From the NCBI RefSeq assembly GCF_002135415.1, contig NZ_NEGJ01000001.1:372001-436000 (forward strand): DNA of 64,000 nucleotides. Reading direction: 5' to 3'. Numbering within the stretch: the stretch's first letter is position 1; each line of letters starts with the position of its first letter. Shown piece after piece: positions 60,321 through 64,000 of this stretch. The notes beneath the pieces were generated by a model that was given only the letters and a program-made list of their open reading frames with translations, was not told where the DNA came from and searched no databases. Made by a program: the position numbers and the translations under genes. This stretch comes from Acinetobacter sp. ANC 3832. Lineage in GTDB: Bacteria > Pseudomonadota > Gammaproteobacteria > Pseudomonadales > Moraxellaceae.

Positions 60321-61553
60321 ATGGCTCAAAATACGACATCTTCAATATCTGGAACGCCCAGCGAAGTAAAGCCTCCAATAACCCAAGGCAGTTGGTATGC
60401 TTTACTCACAGTCGCAGTCACAGCTTTTGCACTAGTTACCAGTGAATTTCTTCCTATTGGTGTCTTAAACAGTATTGCAACCGACTTAGATGTATCCGTT
60501 GGAACGGCTGGATTAGTGATTACCTTACCTGGAATTATGGCAGCCTTAGCAGCTCCATTATTACCTGTTTGGGTAAAACTGCTCGACCGTAGATATTTAC
60601 TGATTGGCTTAACGGCAATTATGGTGATTGCCAATATCATGACGGCGCTATCCACTACATTTGAATTGTTACTTTTTAGTCGTTTCTTTTTAGGTATTGC
60701 GATTGGTGGCTTTTGGGCAACTGCAATTGCATTAAGTGGGCGATTAGCACCTGCACACTTACCCATTGCGAAAGCTACCGCTGTGGTAATGGCTGGGGTT
60801 ACTTTAGCGACTGTACTGGGTGTTCCGATTGGAACATGGTTAAGTGAGTTTTTAGGATGGCGTTCAGCTTTTCTACTCACAGCAGCAATTGGTGCGGTGG
60901 TTTTCTTTTTAGAGATTATATTTTTACCGCAACTTAAACCCAGTTCAGCGATTCATTTTCGTGATTTGCCTGCTTTATTACGTGAAAGCAAAGCACGTAA
61001 AGGTCTCATCATTATCCTACTGATTGGTTTAGCACATTTTTCTTCATTTAGTTATCTCGCACCCTTCTTTAAAAATGTTGCAGGATTCGATGGAGCAACG
61101 ATTAGCTCGCTACTATTACTTTATGGAATTGCAGGTATTTTCGGTAATGCTTTTGCTGGATATAGCAGTAATTTAAACGTACGTTATACCTTTGCATTCA
61201 TTGGATTATGTTTTGCAATCGTATTCTTCAGTTTCCCAATTTTCGCCGTCTATGAAATTGGTGCTTTTGCCTTAACGGCACTCTGGGGTTTTGCATTCGG
61301 TGCATTCCCAACCACAGCCAATATTTGGATGTTTGTACATGCACCTGAGTCGGTCGAAAAAGGTATGCCTTTATTCGTTGGCTTCTTTCAAATCATGATT
61401 GCAACGGGTTCATTATTTGGGGGCTATATCATCGATCACTTTAATGCCAATACCTTGTTATATAGTGTGGTTGGCTTTATTATTTTAGCGATAGTTTCAA
61501 TTTTCACATGGTCTCGTGGTTTGAATAATCCGAAAATAGAATGTGAAGCTTAA
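60321..61553 (+). CDS. MFS (DHA1-type) efflux transporter
   Basis: 410 residues, twelve predicted helices of the major facilitator superfamily. N-terminal ALVTSEFLPIGVLNSIATDL and the loop-2/3 LDRRYLLIGL, then the long central loop. The TSEFLPIG pattern is found in DHA1 sugar-efflux/purine-efflux-like proteins (such as the AraJ/NepI group), so the substrate may be a drug or metabolite. Divergent from and probably repressed by the TetR gene. SD AAGGAA lies before the ATG. It ends at an 80-bp terminator hairpin. Confidence 0.88.
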   Translation: MAQNTTSSISGTPSEVKPPITQGSWYALLTVAVTAFALVTSEFLPIGVLNSIATDLDVSVGTAGLVITLPGIMAALAAPLLPVWVKLLDRRYLLIGLTAIMVIANIMTALSTTFELLLFSRFFLGIAIGGFWATAIALSGRLAPAHLPIAKATAVVMAGVTLATVLGVPIGTWLSEFLGWRSAFLLTAAIGAVVFFLEIIFLPQLKPSSAIHFRDLPALLRESKARKGLIIILLIGLAHFSSFSYLAPFFKNVAGFDGATISSLLLLYGIAGIFGNAFAGYSSNLNVRYTFAFIGLCFAIVFFSFPIFAVYEIGAFALTALWGFAFGAFPTTANIWMFVHAPESVEKGMPLFVGFFQIMIATGSLFGGYIIDHFNANTLLYSVVGFIILAIVSIFTWSRGLNNPKIECEA

Positions 61554-61577
61554 ACTTTTAATCAATGTATAAATGAG

Positions 61578-61658
61578 ACTTCTTGTATAAACATCCATAG
61601 CGCCTTTATTTTATCTGTAAAGAATAAAGGAAAAGATGGATGCAAGAAGTTCTTTTTT
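61578..61658 (+). terminator. Long terminator hairpin after the MFS gene
   Basis: Outer arms ACTTCTTG...CATCCAT and ATGGATG-CAAGAAGT, with an inner CCTTTATT/AATAAAGG stem, then TTCTTTTTTTT. The arms span about 61578-61597 and 61635-61650. A long rod with a T tract, in both shape and position a terminator. Confidence 0.75.
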
Positions 61659-61691
61659 TTCGCTACTTAACCTCTAATTTCAATACAAGAT

Positions 61692-62453
61692 ATGCTCATA
61701 CCATTAGTGCTCAAAGAAACAATTGAGATTGAAGAATTTCATTACCAAAAGAATGATATTGTGACGCCACATAGTTGTTTATGGGGAGACTTCAATTTTA
61801 GCTTTAATGGCGTACTTGAGTTTTCAATCAATCAGAAGGTCTTTTTATCTCCGCCCAGTTATGGCTTTTGGATTCCCCCACAAACTGAGCATTGTTCAGT
61901 CGCTGTGGATGAGCAAATCACCCACTACATTTGTATTCGAATTCATCCTCAACTTTGCAATACATTTGCGTCTGAATGTAAAACCTTGAGCATTACCCCT
62001 TTCTTTCGACATACCGTCACGGAATTATTACACCAAAAAAAATTAGGCTATCCATCTATAGAATATCAGCAACATCTTCTGCAAATTTTATTGGATCAAC
62101 TACAGTTCGCACCTTGTTATGATCAATATTTACCACAAACCAAACACCCTATTTTAGAGCCCATTTTAAAACAGCTTGCCGAACCACGATTGTTCAATAA
62201 AAGCCTTCAACAAATTTTTGCGCAATTTGATTTAAGCGAACGACATATTTTGCGACTAAGCCAACAAGAACTACACATCTCAATTTCTGAATGGCGTAAT
62301 CGCGCTAAAATTATTTATGCAACATCACAACTTCAAAAAGGCTTAAGTATCAAGCGTATTGGCTATGAATTAGGCTATCAACACAGTTCAAGTTTTATTG
62401 AGTTTTTTAAACGTTACACAGGACAAACCCCGTCTCAAATGCGTGAAATCTGA
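61692..62453 (+). CDS. AraC-family transcriptional regulator
   Basis: 253 residues. A cupin-type N-terminal sensor (FNGVLEFSINQKVFLSPPSYGFWIPPQTEH) at residues 35-80 is followed by a C-terminal AraC domain with two HTHs. The last has the signature KRIGYELGYQHSSSFIEFFKRYTGQTPSQMR, quoted here in part: FFKRYTGQTPSQMR. It may control the MFS gene just upstream or a distant target. Confidence 0.87.
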   Translation: MLIPLVLKETIEIEEFHYQKNDIVTPHSCLWGDFNFSFNGVLEFSINQKVFLSPPSYGFWIPPQTEHCSVAVDEQITHYICIRIHPQLCNTFASECKTLSITPFFRHTVTELLHQKKLGYPSIEYQQHLLQILLDQLQFAPCYDQYLPQTKHPILEPILKQLAEPRLFNKSLQQIFAQFDLSERHILRLSQQELHISISEWRNRAKIIYATSQLQKGLSIKRIGYELGYQHSSSFIEFFKRYTGQTPSQMREI

Positions 62454-62655
62454 TTTACAAAATTCGTGATATTTACCACTATTTTTTCATAATTCATAAG
62501 CTTATCTACAAAAATACTATAGAAGCCTGCATCATAAATGTGCAATTTTATGCACATGCTCAATTTAAAGCATTCGCTATTGAAATAATTGTTTTGAATT
62601 TGAATAAATAGAATCAGGTTCATCAAGCAAATTTTGAACAAATAAGGATCAAAAA

Positions 62656-63189
62656 ATGAAAAAACTATTACTTGCTTCACTCTGTATGGCAACTGTCGCT
62701 TTAACTGCTTGTGATAAAAAACCTCACGATGCTGCTGCCCCTGCATCTGGCTCATCATCTACATCACAACCTGCTGCAACTTCATTTAGCACAGGTAAAG
62801 CTGCTGATATTAAAAGTGATTTAATGCTGATTCAAAACATGTCTACAACCAAAGCAAAAGAAGCTTTAACCTTCCAATCTGAAGTGACTCAAGCTGCTCA
62901 AAAAGGCGATAAAGCTGCACTTCAAGGCATTGTTGGAAAAATGAAAACGTATGTAGACAGCTTTAATGCAGATTTAGATGCGTTGTCATTAAAAAGCTCT
63001 GAAGTTGATAGCGTTCGTAAAAAAATGAAAGAATCAAACAACCTTGGTGTTGAACTTTCAGAAGCAGGTCTTTCTAGCACACCTGATATGAACAAAATTA
63101 CTGAATTACAGAAGAAAGCAACTGAGTTACAACAAAGCTTGTTAACAGATATGCAAAATCTTCAAAACACAGCGAATACTGCAAAATAA
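62656..63189 (+). CDS. Small helical lipoprotein
   Basis: 177 residues. Lipoprotein signal with lipobox LTAC (Cys19), then a Ser/Ala/Thr linker and a helical, lysine-rich body (AKEALTFQSEVTQAAQKGDK). Not recognised beyond being lipoprotein; the body may be a coiled coil. SD AAGGAT precedes the ATG. Stands alone with its own terminator. Confidence 0.7.
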   Translation: MKKLLLASLCMATVALTACDKKPHDAAAPASGSSSTSQPAATSFSTGKAADIKSDLMLIQNMSTTKAKEALTFQSEVTQAAQKGDKAALQGIVGKMKTYVDSFNADLDALSLKSSEVDSVRKKMKESNNLGVELSEAGLSSTPDMNKITELQKKATELQQSLLTDMQNLQNTANTAK

Positions 63190-63204
63190 TCGTGTTATGA
63201 ATGC

Positions 63205-63234
63205 AAAAAGCAGATCAATTGATCTGCTTTTTTT
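63205..63234 (+). terminator. Terminator after the lipoprotein gene
   Basis: AAAAAGCAGATCAATT followed by GATCTGCTTTTTTT. It is almost the same sequence as the glt terminator at 42983-43014, differing at the loop. Confidence 0.85.
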
Positions 63235-63338
63235 ACGCCATTTGTTTAAGTCTTAACAATAAGTACTTGTTGTCATTTTAGTTTCCCGTTAAAACAATAG
63301 TATCAGCTCTATAAATTACGCTTGTTAAGGAACACTGC

Positions 63339-63881
63339 ATGACTTCTGTATATAACATTCCAGTCAAAACGATCAAAGGTGAAGAAATCACACTCAATCA
63401 ATATCAGGGTAAAGTTCTGTTATTGGTGAATGTAGCTTCAAAATGTGGTTTAACACCACAGTACGAAGGCTTAGAAAAACTGTATCAAGCTGAAAAAGAT
63501 AAGGGTTTAGAAATTTTAGGCTTTCCTGCAAATAACTTTTTAGCACAAGAGCCAGGTACTGAAGACGAAATTCAAGAATTCTGTTCTTTAACTTATGATG
63601 TTCACTTCCCTTTATTTGCCAAAATTTCGGTTGCTGGCGAAGATAAGCACCCACTTTATCAAACCTTGACTCAAGCGATTCCTGAACGTATTGGTGAAGG
63701 TCCTTGGTGGAAAGATCTCGTTGATTACGGCTTAACCCCAAATCCAAAACCTGAAGTGTTATGGAACTTTGAAAAATTCTTAATTGGTAAAAATGGTGAA
63801 GTTGTGGCTCGTTTTGCGCCAGATATTACGGCAGATGATCCACGTATTGTGGATGCTATTCATGCTGAGTTGGCAAAATAA
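63339..63881 (+). CDS. gpx: Glutathione peroxidase (cysteine type)
   Basis: 180 residues. The active-site segment is NVASKCGLTPQYEGLEKLY with C36 as peroxidatic residue; no selenocysteine. The glutamine in FPANNFLAQEPG and the tryptophan in LWNFEKFLIG complete the catalytic set. It reduces peroxides, probably with thioredoxin in bacteria of this type. SD AAGGAA before the ATG. Confidence 0.92.
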   Translation: MTSVYNIPVKTIKGEEITLNQYQGKVLLLVNVASKCGLTPQYEGLEKLYQAEKDKGLEILGFPANNFLAQEPGTEDEIQEFCSLTYDVHFPLFAKISVAGEDKHPLYQTLTQAIPERIGEGPWWKDLVDYGLTPNPKPEVLWNFEKFLIGKNGEVVARFAPDITADDPRIVDAIHAELAK

Positions 63882-63914
63882 GCACATAAAATAAATAAGA
63901 TAACGAATTAAACT

Positions 63915-63940
63915 GGAGTGCAAGAATGCACTCCTTTCTT
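63915..63940 (+). terminator. Terminator after gpx
   Basis: Eight-bp stem GGAGTGCA/TGCACTCC (63915-63922 and 63927-63934) followed by TTTCTT. Confidence 0.75.
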
Positions 63941-64000
63941 ATTTGAGCCCTTTTAATCTGTTGTAACTTTGCAACAATTCGATATTTCTCCACATTTCAC

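Noticed and set aside
60326..60880. A 184-codon minus-strand frame.
   Set aside because: Antisense to the MFS transporter gene, with the composition expected from the complement of membrane-protein codons.

Overview
The window is about 64 kb of a gammaproteobacterial chromosome that is almost certainly Acinetobacter. The composition is A+T rich, the rRNA operon has the order 16S, tRNA-Ile(GAT), tRNA-Ala(TGC), 23S, 5S, and the six-gene filA-filF cluster is typical of the genus. A short HisG, the hpf-rpoN pair and a dadA-alr-ridA operon divergent from an Lrp-type regulator fit as well. No prophage, transposase, CRISPR array or plasmid module was seen. The species cannot be named from the sequence alone.

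Layout. Positions 1-3.4 kb hold D-amino-acid/alanine catabolism (ridA fragment, alr, dadA; divergent lrp). Then come a HAD phosphatase, thiD, two small unknowns (a secreted protein and a membrane NERD nuclease-like protein), ogt, and a guanidinium exporter of the SugE/Gdx type behind a guanidine-II riboswitch. 8.1-11.4 kb is a periplasmic copper-resistance operon (DUF2946-like protein, copA, copB). 11.6-11.7 kb holds five DnaA-box-like 9-mers at exact 12-bp spacing, next to rpe. 12.7-22.3 kb is mostly housekeeping: a DUF2218 protein, an M48 protease with a YjgN-like membrane protein, S-formylglutathione hydrolase, a membrane C13 peptidase, rsmJ, uppP, tsaB, a gamma-carbonic-anhydrase-like protein and two Nudix hydrolases.

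22.4-30.5 kb is the fil operon: secreted FilA, C39 peptidase FilB, outer-membrane proteins FilC and FilD, FilE and lipoprotein FilF. Its gene content parallels the Pseudomonas Fap amyloid export system. 30.7-39.2 kb carries pabB, hisC, hisD, hisG, murA, ibaG, hpf and rpoN. Divergent from rpoN is a glutamate/aspartate-type ABC transporter (gltIJKL) preceded by a near-consensus sigma54 promoter. 43.3-49.2 kb is the rRNA operon on the minus strand with its terminator, processing stems and promoter region.

49.2-54.2 kb has a TetR/MpaB-like oxygenase pair sharing a palindromic operator, and a copper-uptake locus (OprC/NosA-type TonB receptor, a His-rich DUF2946-like protein and a small membrane protein). 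54.3-57.9 kb holds def divergent from lysM-dprA-tsaC. The right end has an EamA transporter, a TetR regulator divergent from an MFS transporter, an AraC regulator, a small lipoprotein and glutathione peroxidase.

The two copper loci (import at 51-54 kb; periplasmic oxidation and efflux-type resistance at 8-11 kb) probably act on the same metal. tsaB and tsaC both serve t6A tRNA modification. rpoN lies next to a probable RpoN-dependent transporter operon.
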